A stretch of 32,928 nt of DNA from Marinomonas foliarum (GTDB lineage: Bacteria; Pseudomonadota; Gammaproteobacteria; Pseudomonadales; Marinomonadaceae): the NCBI RefSeq assembly GCF_003337275.1, contig NZ_QPJQ01000043.1, positions 1 to 32,928 on the forward strand, in the 5' to 3' direction. A program made the position numbers and the translations under genes. Below are positions 6,055 to 15,145 of the stretch, piece by piece. Below the pieces are notes generated by a model. It made no database searches, had not been told where the DNA came from, and saw nothing but the letters and a program-made list of their open reading frames with translations. The stretch's first letter is position 1; every line of letters begins with the position of its first letter.

Positions 6055-8849
6055 GCTCACTGATTTGGCTACCTTTTCTCCCCTTACTAGGTACATTAAT
6101 CCCACTTCTCACTGCTCGCTTTAGCCGTTCAGCTTGTGCGTTTATGACAGCTGCATTGCCCGCGATAACTCTTTTTCTTGTGCTATCTCATGCTGGCGAT
6201 ATATTTCAGGGCGAACGCTTCCAAGCCGCATTGCCATGGATACCAGCGATCGGATTAGAATTAGCTTTCCGCTTAGATGGTTTAGCCCTGTTATTTTCTA
6301 TCCTTATTTTAGGCATTGGTTTACTGGTTATTCTATATGCCCGCTATTACCTTTCTGCGAGTGACTCAATTGGTAAGTTCTATGCCTACTTGATTCTGTT
6401 CATGTTCGCCATGCTCGGCGTGGTGCTGTCTGATAATTTAATCCAACTATGGTTTTTCTGGGAATTAACCAGTATCAGCTCTTTTCTCTTGATCAGTTAC
6501 TGGGGACATAAATCAGATGCAAGGAAAGGTGCCAGAATGGCACTAACTGTTACTGGTGCTGGCGGTTTAGCCTTGTTGGCTGGCTTGTTGATTCTTGGCG
6601 ATACGGTTGGTAGCTTTAGCCTTCAAGATGTTTTAGACAGTGGCGACTTGATCAAAGCCAGTGCAAATTACCCTATTATTGTTGTTTTGGTATTGCTTGG
6701 CGCTTTTACCAAATCAGCTCAATTCCCGTTCCACTTCTGGCTACCCAATGCCATGGCAGCTCCAACACCAGTGAGTGCTTATCTTCACTCTGCGACCATG
6801 GTAAAAGCCGGTATATTCTTAATGGCACGTTTCTACCCTGCGCTTGCTGATACCGACCTTTGGTTCTTGATTGTCAGTCTTACTGGTCTGGCTACTTTCC
6901 TTGTAGGTGCTTACATCGCGATATTCCAGCATGATTTAAAAGGCTTGTTGGCGAACTCGACCATTAGCCACTTAGGCTTAATTACTTTGCTACTGGGCAT
7001 GGGGACAGACCTTGCGGCAGTAGCGGCAATTTTCCATATAATCAATCATGCGATTTTCAAAGCCTCTTTGTTTATGGCGGCGGGGATTATCGATCACGAA
7101 TCTGGCTCCCGCGATATGCGCCAGCTAAATGGTTTATGGAAGTACATGCCCTATACCGCGACATTAGCTATGGTGGCATCCGCGTCGATGGCTGGCGTTC
7201 CTTTGATGAATGGATTCTTATCGAAAGAGATGTTCTTCACAGAGACATTGCATCAGGCATCGCTGGGCTCCTTATCTTGGTTTATTCCTGTTTTGGCCAC
7301 CTTGGGTGGTGTGTTTGCGGTCGCTTATTCGACACGTTTCATTCACGATGTGTTTTTCAATGGCGAGCCTGTTAACCTTCCAAAAACGCCTCATGAACCG
7401 CCTCGCTATATGCGTGTTCCTGTTGAAATCTTAGTCGCACTTTGTTTGGTGGTCGGAATTTTTCCTAGCTTGGTTGTTGGTGATCTTTTGCTTGCCGCAG
7501 CCAGCGCTACGCTTAATGGTCCTGCACCTTCTTATAATTTGGCGATTTGGCACGGTTTGAACTTCCCTCTATTGATGAGTGTGGTGGCTTTGATAGGCGG
7601 TTTAGTCATGTACTACAACCGCTCTCACATGTTTAAGTTCCAAGCTCAATTCCCAACCAGTGACCCAAAACTGGTGTTTGAAGGCATTGTTCAATCTCTT
7701 GCTATTAAAGCGAGCCGCATTATTGCGTTCACTGAAAATGGTTCTTTGCAGCGTTATATCTTCTTTGTTCTCACTTTGGCCGTGGTAATGACGGCGTCTT
7801 CTTTAATGAAGCTAAACGCCACTGCTGGCCATCGTCCTGAAATACCTCTCGATGCACTGTCGATTACCTGTGCAATATTGCTATGTATCTCAGCCTTGGC
7901 GACGGTGATATGGCACAGACGTCGAGTGGTAGCTCTGCTTACCTTGTCCGTTGTGGGACTAATAGTTTCATTGGCTTTTGCCCAGTTCTCCGCACCTGAC
8001 CTTGCTTTAACTCAATTATCTGTTGAAGTTGTGACTGTGATTTTGCTGATTTTGGCGCTGTTCTTTTTGCCACAAAAAACACCAAAGGAATCATCACCTC
8101 GTCGCGTTGTAAGAGATTTAGGGTTGGCGTCTTTGATTGGTGGTGTCATAGGAACAATTAGCTATGCCTTGATGACTAGACCTCTCGATACTATTTCGAC
8201 CTTCTTCACCGAAAACAGCAAAACAGGTGGCGGCGGAACCAATATTGTTAACGTCATTTTGGTCGACTTCCGAGGCTTTGATACCTTGGGTGAAATCACG
8301 GTGCTTGGTATTGCTGCATTGGGGATTTATAAACTCATCGCAAAAATGCGCCTTTACATGCCATCGAGCGACGATAATGGACTGCCTTGGTCCGAAGACA
8401 GACACCCGATGTTGTTGGCGGTCATTTCACAAAGTTTATTACCATTAGCTCTATTAGTATCAGCCTATATTTTCTTACGCGGACACAATATGCCTGGCGG
8501 CGGTTTTATTGCTGGCTTGATCACTTCGGTGGCTATTATTCAGCAGTATGTTGCTCATGGTGTGTTGTGGATCAAAACACGCATCAAGTTGGACTATCAG
8601 ATTATGATCGGCTCCGGCATAGGTATCGCAACACTTAGTGGCTTAGGCAGCTGGGTCTTTGGACATACCTTCTTGTCTTCTTGGTTTGATTATTTCTATC
8701 TGCCAGTGATTGGCAAATTCGAATTAGCCAGCGCAATGATTTTCGACCTTGGTGTTTTCCTCACTGTCGTCGGCGCAACTATGTTGATTCTTGCTAACCT
8801 TGGTCAGTTAACGACCAGTGAGCGTCCTATCCAAAAGGAGCATGATTAA
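6051..8849 (+). CDS. mrpA: Mrp/Pha-type cation:proton antiporter subunit A fused to subunit B
   Basis: Largest subunit of the multi-subunit Na+(K+)/H+ antiporter of the inner membrane, 932 residues. Residues ~1-500 are the NuoL-like proton-antiporter core, with the key Glu ([10 protein letters not shown]138), the Lys in [16 protein letters not shown] (K221) and the [14 protein letters not shown] lysine, all matching proton-path residues of MrpA and complex I NuoL. Then come the MrpA C-terminal/DUF4040-type helices ([20 protein letters not shown]). From about residue 783 follows a complete MnhB domain with its signature [15 protein letters not shown] separate subunit B gene is absent, so this is the AB-fused type known from Pha and related operons. 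TTG 6051 is chosen because AAAGGAG lies eight bases upstream; a TTG at 6045 would be too close. Sequence alone does not distinguish Na+ from K+ specificity. Confidence 0.93.
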   Translation: MSSLIWLPFLPLLGTLIPLLTARFSRSACAFMTAALPAITLFLVLSHAGDIFQGERFQAALPWIPAIGLELAFRLDGLALLFSILILGIGLLVILYARYYLSASDSIGKFYAYLILFMFAMLGVVLSDNLIQLWFFWELTSISSFLLISYWGHKSDARKGARMALTVTGAGGLALLAGLLILGDTVGSFSLQDVLDSGDLIKASANYPIIVVLVLLGAFTKSAQFPFHFWLPNAMAAPTPVSAYLHSATMVKAGIFLMARFYPALADTDLWFLIVSLTGLATFLVGAYIAIFQHDLKGLLANSTISHLGLITLLLGMGTDLAAVAAIFHIINHAIFKASLFMAAGIIDHESGSRDMRQLNGLWKYMPYTATLAMVASASMAGVPLMNGFLSKEMFFTETLHQASLGSLSWFIPVLATLGGVFAVAYSTRFIHDVFFNGEPVNLPKTPHEPPRYMRVPVEILVALCLVVGIFPSLVVGDLLLAAASATLNGPAPSYNLAIWHGLNFPLLMSVVALIGGLVMYYNRSHMFKFQAQFPTSDPKLVFEGIVQSLAIKASRIIAFTENGSLQRYIFFVLTLAVVMTASSLMKLNATAGHRPEIPLDALSITCAILLCISALATVIWHRRRVVALLTLSVVGLIVSLAFAQFSAPDLALTQLSVEVVTVILLILALFFLPQKTPKESSPRRVVRDLGLASLIGGVIGTISYALMTRPLDTISTFFTENSKTGGGGTNIVNVILVDFRGFDTLGEITVLGIAALGIYKLIAKMRLYMPSSDDNGLPWSEDRHPMLLAVISQSLLPLALLVSAYIFLRGHNMPGGGFIAGLITSVAIIQQYVAHGVLWIKTRIKLDYQIMIGSGIGIATLSGLGSWVFGHTFLSSWFDYFYLPVIGKFELASAMIFDLGVFLTVVGATMLILANLGQLTTSERPIQKEHD

Positions 8850-9214
8850 TGGAAGGTTTATACGCGTTTTGCGTTGGTTTATTAACAGCCTGCGGCATTT
8901 TTCTCGCCTTACGTGGCCGCAGCTTTTCTGTGGTCATTGGCTTAACTCTCTTGTCATACGCGGTGAACTTATTCTTGTTTGCCAGCGGAAGACTAAAACT
9001 GAATGCAGCTGCGGTACTGGGTCAATCTGAGCAATACAGTGATCCTCTTCCACAAGCTCTAGTATTAACCGCTATTGTAATTGGTTTTGCGATGACTGCT
9101 TTCGTCGTTATTTTGGCGATGCGCGCACGCGCTGATTTAGGAAATGATCATGTTGATGGAACTCTGCCCAGCCTGCCAAATGACACCCAGCAGAAAACAG
9201 GAGGAAACCAATAA
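8849..9214 (+). CDS. mrpC: Mrp antiporter subunit C
   Basis: A NuoK-like subunit of the antiporter, 121 residues with three membrane helices and the family's N-terminal pattern [20 protein letters not shown]. The segment DPLPQALVLTAIVIGFAMTA is the strongly conserved MnhC/NuoK signature. The ATG overlaps the previous stop (TAATG), with AAGGAG upstream, indicating coupled translation in the operon. It works as part of the A-G complex, not alone. Confidence 0.93.
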   Translation: MEGLYAFCVGLLTACGIFLALRGRSFSVVIGLTLLSYAVNLFLFASGRLKLNAAAVLGQSEQYSDPLPQALVLTAIVIGFAMTAFVVILAMRARADLGNDHVDGTLPSLPNDTQQKTGGNQ

Positions 9215-10726
9215 ATGCAGCACCTGAGCATTTTTCCGGTTCTCATTCCATTGCTATTCGGTGCAATAATGTTGTTGCCTCCGATCTCACGCAATATCAA
9301 TTATCAACGCATAGCCTCCGTCATTGGCACCTTGTTTATGCTTATGTCGACGGCAACACTATTGTATAAAGTGAATGCAGAAGGCGTTCAACTTTACGCA
9401 CTAGGTGGGTGGCAAGCGCCTTTCGGTATCGCTCTTGTGGCTGATAGAGTGTCCAGCTTAATGGTGCTACTGACTTCTTTTATGTCTTTCGCCATCATGC
9501 TGTATGCGGTTTCTGGACAAGACAAAGGTGGCGCGTATTTCCACCCCTTATTCATGTTTCAAATCATGGGTATTAACGGTGCGTTTTTAACCGGCGATAT
9601 CTTCAACTTATTCGTTTTCTTCGAAGTGCTATTAATCGCGTCTTACGCACTCTTAATTCATGCTGGCGGCAAACAAAAAACCCAAGCTACTTTGCATTAC
9701 GTGATCCTGAACCTCGTTGGCTCAAGCTTTTTCCTATTCGGCCTTGGTATTCTATACGGTACCCTTGGCACGCTGAATATGGCGGATATGGCGATCAAAG
9801 TAGGCCAGCTGCAAGGGGAAACCGCCACACTGGCTAAGACAGGCGCATTGTTGTTATTGGTCGTGTTTGGATTAAAAGCAGCAATGCTGCCAATGCATTT
9901 TTGGTTACCTAAAACCTATGCTAGTGCAAGCGCACCAGTAGCCGCGCTGTTTGCTATCATGACGAAGGTCGGCATTTACAGTATCTTCCGCGTTTATACC
10001 GTTATTTTTGGCGAACATGCTGGAGAATTAGCCAACATTGCCACTCCATGGCTATGGCCACTGGCATTATTGACGATCACAATTGGTAGCATTGGCGTAT
10101 TCGCCAGCCCCGGAATCAAAACATTAAGCGCAAACTTAGTCATTGTTTCCAGTGGCAGTCTACTTGCTTGTGCTGCTATTAACTCGGAAGAAGCGACCTC
10201 TGCGGCGCTTTACTATATGGTACACAGTACGCTGGCGTCGGCGGCCTTGTTCTTACTAGCGGATGTTATGTCCCGTCAGCGGGGCAAAGCAGAAGACAGG
10301 TTCGTACGCTCGCGCCCCTTTGCTCAACCAAGGCTATTAGGTTTTGCTTTTGCCATTCTTGCCTTATCTCTAGTTGGTATGCCGCCTTTATCAGGGTTCG
10401 TGGGTAAAATAATGATCTTACAAGCCACTCAGTCTTCAGCACAGACCATGTGGGTTTGGCCATTAATATTACTGGGTAGTTTAGCTGCTTTAATTATCTT
10501 TTCTAGAGCGGGAACCACCTTGTTCTGGCGCCATAATGGTAGCGTCACTGCCGAAGCAGAACCTGCCAAGAAATTAGAAATCGCTGGCATTGCGTTATTG
10601 ATATTGGCTTCGCCTTTGTTGGTGCTATTCGGTGGCGATGTTAGTGAGTACACACAGCTGGCCGCAAGCTATTTGCATGACATTCAAGCCTCTGCCTATG
10701 GTTTATTACCAGGAGTAGCCCAATGA
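9215..10726 (+). CDS. mrpD: Mrp antiporter subunit D
   Basis: NuoM/NuoN-like proton-translocating subunit, 503 residues with roughly 14 membrane helices. The conserved Glu in FNLFVFFEVLLIASYALL and Lys in GLKAAMLPMHFWLPKTYASA are both present, as needed for the ion path, and FVGKIMILQA near the C-terminal third is typical of MnhD. It begins immediately after the mrpC stop with AGGAGG upstream, and its end overlaps mrpE by four bases. With MrpA it is expected to form the membrane core of the antiporter. Confidence 0.93.
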   Translation: MQHLSIFPVLIPLLFGAIMLLPPISRNINYQRIASVIGTLFMLMSTATLLYKVNAEGVQLYALGGWQAPFGIALVADRVSSLMVLLTSFMSFAIMLYAVSGQDKGGAYFHPLFMFQIMGINGAFLTGDIFNLFVFFEVLLIASYALLIHAGGKQKTQATLHYVILNLVGSSFFLFGLGILYGTLGTLNMADMAIKVGQLQGETATLAKTGALLLLVVFGLKAAMLPMHFWLPKTYASASAPVAALFAIMTKVGIYSIFRVYTVIFGEHAGELANIATPWLWPLALLTITIGSIGVFASPGIKTLSANLVIVSSGSLLACAAINSEEATSAALYYMVHSTLASAALFLLADVMSRQRGKAEDRFVRSRPFAQPRLLGFAFAILALSLVGMPPLSGFVGKIMILQATQSSAQTMWVWPLILLGSLAALIIFSRAGTTLFWRHNGSVTAEAEPAKKLEIAGIALLILASPLLVLFGGDVSEYTQLAASYLHDIQASAYGLLPGVAQ

Positions 10727-11208
10727 AGTTATTCCCAATGCCCTTTCATAGCCTGCTACTGTTTGTAGTATGGTTATTATTAAACAACTCAATCAGTGCA
10801 GGACACATGGTACTGGCCGCATTCTTCGCAATCGCAATTCCTTTGCTCGTCAACGGTATGCGCGATGAACACCCGAAGATTCTGAAGCCTTGGTTAGCTA
10901 TTCGCTATGTACTGATGGTGATGAAAGATATTTTAACGGCCAATGTGGAAGTGGCGCTATTGATCGTAGGACCAATCAAAAAGCTCGAGCCGGGGTTTGT
11001 TGCTGTGCCGATTAATATCAGCTCAGACTTAGGTATCACTGTATTGGCGAGCACGGTTTCTCTTACACCAGGAACCGTGAGCGCAGAAGTATCAAAAGAC
11101 AAAGCTTGGCTTTATATTCATGCCCTTCATTTAGACAATGAAGCAGAGCTTATTGAATCTATAAAGCAGCGTTATGAAAAGCCAATTAAGGAGATTTTCG
11201 GATGCTAA
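10723..11208 (+). CDS. mrpE: Mrp antiporter subunit E
   Basis: A 161-residue MnhE-family subunit: two or three N-terminal membrane helices (MPFHSLLLFVVWLLLNNSIS), then a cytoplasmic domain. The family signature TVLASTVSLTPGTVSAEVS is complete, followed by the typical LYIHALHLD strand. ATG overlaps the mrpD stop (ATGA), with AGGAG upstream. It is a structural subunit needed for complex assembly in studied Mrp systems. Confidence 0.92.
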   Translation: MKLFPMPFHSLLLFVVWLLLNNSISAGHMVLAAFFAIAIPLLVNGMRDEHPKILKPWLAIRYVLMVMKDILTANVEVALLIVGPIKKLEPGFVAVPINISSDLGITVLASTVSLTPGTVSAEVSKDKAWLYIHALHLDNEAELIESIKQRYEKPIKEIFGC

Positions 11209-11471
11209 GTTGGACCATTCTCATTGTCGCTGTCTGTATCTGCGTAGCGTTGATTTTAAACCTATGGAGACTGATGAAAGGCCCGACTATTTCAGACCGA
11301 ATTTTAGCGTTAGACACCATGTATATTAATGCTATTGCACTTATTCTGCTCTATGGCATTTATGTGAAAAGTGCTCTTTACTTTGAAGCGGCTCTTTTAA
11401 TCGCCATGCTAGGATTTGTCAGTACAGCAGCGCTATGTAAATACTTACTCCGCGGCGACATCATAGAATAG
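11202..11471 (+). CDS. mrpF: Mrp antiporter subunit F
   Basis: An 89-residue MnhF-family protein with three membrane helices. The conserved MKGPTISDRILALDTMYINA loop carries the Asp known from the family (SDRILALD), and ALLIAMLGFVSTAALCKYL is the usual third helix. It overlaps the end of mrpE by seven bases, with AAGGAG upstream. Confidence 0.92.
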   Translation: MLSWTILIVAVCICVALILNLWRLMKGPTISDRILALDTMYINAIALILLYGIYVKSALYFEAALLIAMLGFVSTAALCKYLLRGDIIE

Positions 11472-11479
11472 GATACGTT

Positions 11480-11851
11480 ATGCCTTTATATCTCGAAATT
11501 ATTATTTGTGTGTCGCTGCTAATTGGCGGTGCATTCTTGCTTGTTGGCTCTTACGGTTTAATACGTTTGCCTGACATCTATATGCGCTTACACAGTCCGA
11601 CCAAAGCATCGACTCTTGGGATCACAGGCGTATTACTCGCGTCTATGGTTTTTCAAAGCCACTTAAAAGGCTTTCTGTCGATTCAGGAATTACTCATCAC
11701 CTTGTTCCTGCTGATTACGGCGCCTGTTGCTGCCAACATGATAGCCAAAACAGCGTTACATCAGCGCACCAAACCTTTAGACAAGACAAAGAACCAAGAA
11801 CTAATAGAAACCGCTCGAGACAGAGAAGTGCCTAAGCCTCCTCAAGATTAG
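11480..11851 (+). CDS. mrpG: Mrp antiporter subunit G
   Basis: A 123-residue MnhG-family subunit with three helices and the diagnostic segment GLIRLPDIYMRLHSPTKAST followed by LLITAPVAANMIAKTAL. The C-terminal tail is hydrophilic (KPLDKTKNQELIETARDREV). It is the last gene of the operon. Its 3' end overlaps the 3' end of the convergent ammonium-sensor gene by 20 bases, and no terminator hairpin separates them, so transcripts of the two units probably run into each other. Confidence 0.92.
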   Translation: MPLYLEIIICVSLLIGGAFLLVGSYGLIRLPDIYMRLHSPTKASTLGITGVLLASMVFQSHLKGFLSIQELLITLFLLITAPVAANMIAKTALHQRTKPLDKTKNQELIETARDREVPKPPQD

Positions 11852-14800
11852 AGGAAAGTAGTTTAGCCACTTCTGTATTTTTCATCGGCCGATGGAAATA
11901 GTAGCCTTGGAATACCTCACAACCTAACGATTTAAGAGCCTCTAGTTGCGGAGCGGTTTCTACTCCCTCCGCCACAATTGATAATTCTAAGCTGCGCGCT
12001 AAATAAACAATGGTTTCACAAATTTTTGCATCTTCCATGTGTTTATCACACTCCTCCACGAAGGATTGATCTATTTTCAAGATATCCAGAGGTAAGCGTT
12101 TCAGGTAACTCAAAGACGAGTAGCCAGTACCAAAGTCGTCGACCGAAATTTTGATATTAAGCCCCTTCAGCTCGAATAACACATCAATACAGCGCTGTAT
12201 GTCTTGCAGTAAAACGCCTTCAGTAATCTCGATCTCTAAGTAACCACCTTCAATGCCATAGAATGCCAGTTTCTTCGAGATATAAGACACTAGAGAGTCT
12301 GATACTAAATGCCGTCCAGATAAGTTCACAGATATTGGCACTAGGCTCACACCTTTGTCTCGCCATTCTTTCAGCTGCATTAACGCTTGATCTATAACCC
12401 ACTCGTCAATTTTTATAATCAAATCTGACTCCTCCGCAACCGGAATAAAGTCAGCTGGAGAGATAAGCCCTTTGATCGGGTGATCCCAGCGGATCAGGGC
12501 CTCTAAGCCAAGTATATTGTCCTTTTCTAGCAAAACCTTTGGTTGGTAAACCAAGAAGAACTGTTGAGAAGAAAGCCCATCGTTGACCTCTTTTTCGAAG
12601 CTGAACTTTTTCGTCACTGCATTGGTCATGTTTGAAGTAAAGACTTGTGCATTATCTCTACCTTTTTCTTTCGCCCAGTACATAGCGATATCAGCTTGCT
12701 GAATTAGCTTGTCAGCATCTAACACTTGCTCTCCACAGTGAGCAATACCTATGCTGGTTGGAATGGTAAAATGCTGGTTATTCAACTGAACGGGAAGACG
12801 CATAATCTCAAGGATTTTTTGCGCACGGGCCATCATTCGATCATCTGTCACATTATCCGTTATCATTAACACAAACTCGTCGCCTCCCCAACGAGCAATA
12901 ACATCACCAGAATCAGATACGGACTCTAAACGCCTTGCCACTTCACACAAAAGCTCATCCCCTGCTTTATGCCCCAAAGTGTCATTAATCACTTTGAAGT
13001 TATCTAGATCTAGAAAAAGCAAGCCTACGGAGGTTTTCTGACGGTTAGCAATCAACAAAGCGCTCACCAAAGAATCCATCAAATAGGTGCGGTTATATAA
13101 GCTAGTTAATGGATCGCTATACGCTAGAAACTTAAGGCGTTGTTGCAGTTTTGCATGCCGTGTCATATCTCTGATATGCAACGTGTACTCGCTTTCTTGC
13201 GAAGAGTCAGTGTTGGCTTTGGTAATCGCGATTTCTGCAGGGAAGTGATGATTAGGACCACGCTGTAAACGAAACGGGTTGCGGCGATTTAAAATCAACC
13301 CATTAGATGAAGAGAAACCGGAATTTAAACTATCAAAAATTTTAATTCTGTCCTCTTCCATTACGAATAAGCCGATAAAGCTCTTGCCTTGCACTTGAGT
13401 TTTTAAACAACCGAATGTCCGCTCGGCGGCAGGATTAAACTCTATAACAGAACCAAAGCGGTTGATGGTCACGATACAATCCATAGAAGAATTCAAAATC
13501 GCAGACTTACGCATTTCACTTTCTTGAAAGCGCATTAATGCATCGTCACGTTGGGCAATTTCCGTATTTACTCGACCGAGAACTTGATTGTATTTATGCG
13601 CTATTTGACCGACTTCGGTAAACGGCTCTTCAGGAACAGGCTTTGAAAAATCGGCATTATTTTGTTGGTATTGCATAGAGGTTAATAAATCAAACAATTC
13701 AGTAGTAGCTCTGTGCTCAGCCACATTTAGACCTTGCTCTTCTTGCTCTTTACTTGCCCGTAATGGCATAAAATAATTTAGCAGGCGCATACAAGCATAA
13801 CCCACTACAAAACAGTACACACCAATAGAAACAACCCCTAAAGCCTGTACCCACAGCTGCTCTACAAAGCTCAGTCCATTATCTATTTTGTCAGCTTGAC
13901 CAAATAGCGCGACACTTAATGTCCCCCAAACACCTGCAAAGAGGTGAGCGGGCACCACATCAAGTGCATCGTCTAGACGCCAGCGTGTCATTAGTAAGCT
14001 GCCATAATAGACAACCACACCAGATACCGCTCCAATTACAACAGAGGCTCCAGGTGAAACCACATGGCACGATGCGGTAATGCCGACTAAACCAGCAATG
14101 GTACCGTTCAGGACAAAGCTGACTTCGATGTATCCGTCTTTGAAATAGTTGATCGCTGCAGCAATGAGCCCACCCCAAGCTGCTGAAATAAACGTATTCA
14201 AAATGATCATAGGCACATCATTGGTTAACGCCAACGTGCTGCCACCATTAAAACCAATCCAACCAAACCAAATAAGCATTGTCCCTAAAGCCGATAAAGG
14301 AAGGTTATTACCGGGAGGAAGACGAATGCCTTCTTCAAAACGACCTAACCTAGGACCAATAATAATGATAGCGGCCAATGCAACCCACCCACCAACAGAG
14401 TGAACAATAGTGGAACCTGCAAAATCAATAAAACCAAGCGCCTCAAGCCAACCCTGAGGCCCCTGAGATGGATATACGCTAGACCAAGCCCAATGCCCAA
14501 CGATTGGGTAAATAAAGGCGCTTAACACCACTGTAATTGCAAGATAACCAATGAATGTCATACGCTCGGCCACCGCACCAGACGTTAAAGTCGCTGCCGT
14601 ACCACAAAACATCATCTGAAAAATAAAGAAGCTAATTTCCCATGGCGTGTGCTCATCATCAAAAAAGAAATCGCTACTGCCAAATACGCCTGCGACAGAG
14701 TCTCCAAACATGATGCCAAAACCAAAAAGCCAAAATAGAGTCGTCGATATAATAAAGTCTGAGATATTTTTTGCGGCAACATTGATGCTGTTTTTACTGC

Positions 14801-14888
14801 GAATACGGCCGCTCTCTAAACATAAAAAACCCGCTTGCATCATGAAGACCAATGCAGAGGCAACTAACAACCAATAGAATTCTGCCAT
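11832..14888 (-). CDS. Ammonium-transporter-like sensor fused to PAS, GGDEF and EAL domains
   Basis: A 1018-residue fusion. Residues ~1-375 are a full Amt/Rh-type ammonium channel domain of about 11 helices. They keep the periplasmic Asp (IDFAGST, D155), both pore histidines (STIVHSVGG, H163; VVPAHLFAG, H315) and the SGAVAERM motif. A helical linker (~420-465) leads to a PAS domain (~465-575), then a GGDEF diguanylate cyclase domain (RWGGDEFVL, 668-672 intact) and an EAL phosphodiesterase domain with EALIRW (796-801), DDFGTGYSS and AEGVET all intact. The allosteric RxxD site is degenerate (DSGD). The likely role is ammonium or membrane-state sensing linked to cyclic di-GMP turnover, analogous in logic to Amt-histidine-kinase transducers. 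The start is ATG 14888, where the first Amt helix begins; a TTG ten codons upstream is less likely. No PII (glnK) gene is adjacent. Confidence 0.9.
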   Translation of the reverse strand: MAEFYWLLVASALVFMMQAGFLCLESGRIRSKNSINVAAKNISDFIISTTLFWLFGFGIMFGDSVAGVFGSSDFFFDDEHTPWEISFFIFQMMFCGTAATLTSGAVAERMTFIGYLAITVVLSAFIYPIVGHWAWSSVYPSQGPQGWLEALGFIDFAGSTIVHSVGGWVALAAIIIIGPRLGRFEEGIRLPPGNNLPLSALGTMLIWFGWIGFNGGSTLALTNDVPMIILNTFISAAWGGLIAAAINYFKDGYIEVSFVLNGTIAGLVGITASCHVVSPGASVVIGAVSGVVVYYGSLLMTRWRLDDALDVVPAHLFAGVWGTLSVALFGQADKIDNGLSFVEQLWVQALGVVSIGVYCFVVGYACMRLLNYFMPLRASKEQEEQGLNVAEHRATTELFDLLTSMQYQQNNADFSKPVPEEPFTEVGQIAHKYNQVLGRVNTEIAQRDDALMRFQESEMRKSAILNSSMDCIVTINRFGSVIEFNPAAERTFGCLKTQVQGKSFIGLFVMEEDRIKIFDSLNSGFSSSNGLILNRRNPFRLQRGPNHHFPAEIAITKANTDSSQESEYTLHIRDMTRHAKLQQRLKFLAYSDPLTSLYNRTYLMDSLVSALLIANRQKTSVGLLFLDLDNFKVINDTLGHKAGDELLCEVARRLESVSDSGDVIARWGGDEFVLMITDNVTDDRMMARAQKILEIMRLPVQLNNQHFTIPTSIGIAHCGEQVLDADKLIQQADIAMYWAKEKGRDNAQVFTSNMTNAVTKKFSFEKEVNDGLSSQQFFLVYQPKVLLEKDNILGLEALIRWDHPIKGLISPADFIPVAEESDLIIKIDEWVIDQALMQLKEWRDKGVSLVPISVNLSGRHLVSDSLVSYISKKLAFYGIEGGYLEIEITEGVLLQDIQRCIDVLFELKGLNIKISVDDFGTGYSSLSYLKRLPLDILKIDQSFVEECDKHMEDAKICETIVYLARSLELSIVAEGVETAPQLEALKSLGCEVFQGYYFHRPMKNTEVAKLLSSNLEEA

Positions 14889-15077
14889 ACACACCCTAAA
14901 TAGAAGAAATTGCACCAAAAAGAATCACGCCAAATTACAAAGGACGAAGAATATAGACAACAAGAGAGCACAAATATAAAAATAATAGGCCACAGCCATG
15001 GCACTGTCTTAAGCTATTCAATAGTTAAGCCAACTCTTGAATAATCTCGCTATCAGAAAGTGTCAAAAAATAGAAAA

Positions 15078-15104
15078 GGCCACTTAATAATGTATTAAGT
15101 GGCC
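15078..15104 (-). terminator. Bidirectional-looking terminator after the tubulin-like gene
   Basis: GGCCACTTAAT and ATTAAGTGGCC form a perfect 11-bp stem with a five-base loop, flanked by AAAA and TTTT. On the minus strand the stem is followed by TTTTCTATTTTTTG, so it should end transcription of the gene finishing at 15146 before the Amt fusion gene. Confidence 0.85.
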
Positions 15105-15145
15105 TTTTAATGCACAACATTTTATATAACCTGCGCTAAAAAGTA

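Noticed and set aside
14889..15070. Sigma-54 promoter upstream of the Amt fusion gene
   Set aside because: TGGC and TGCA-like words occur, but no GG-N10-GC spacing fits in the correct direction.
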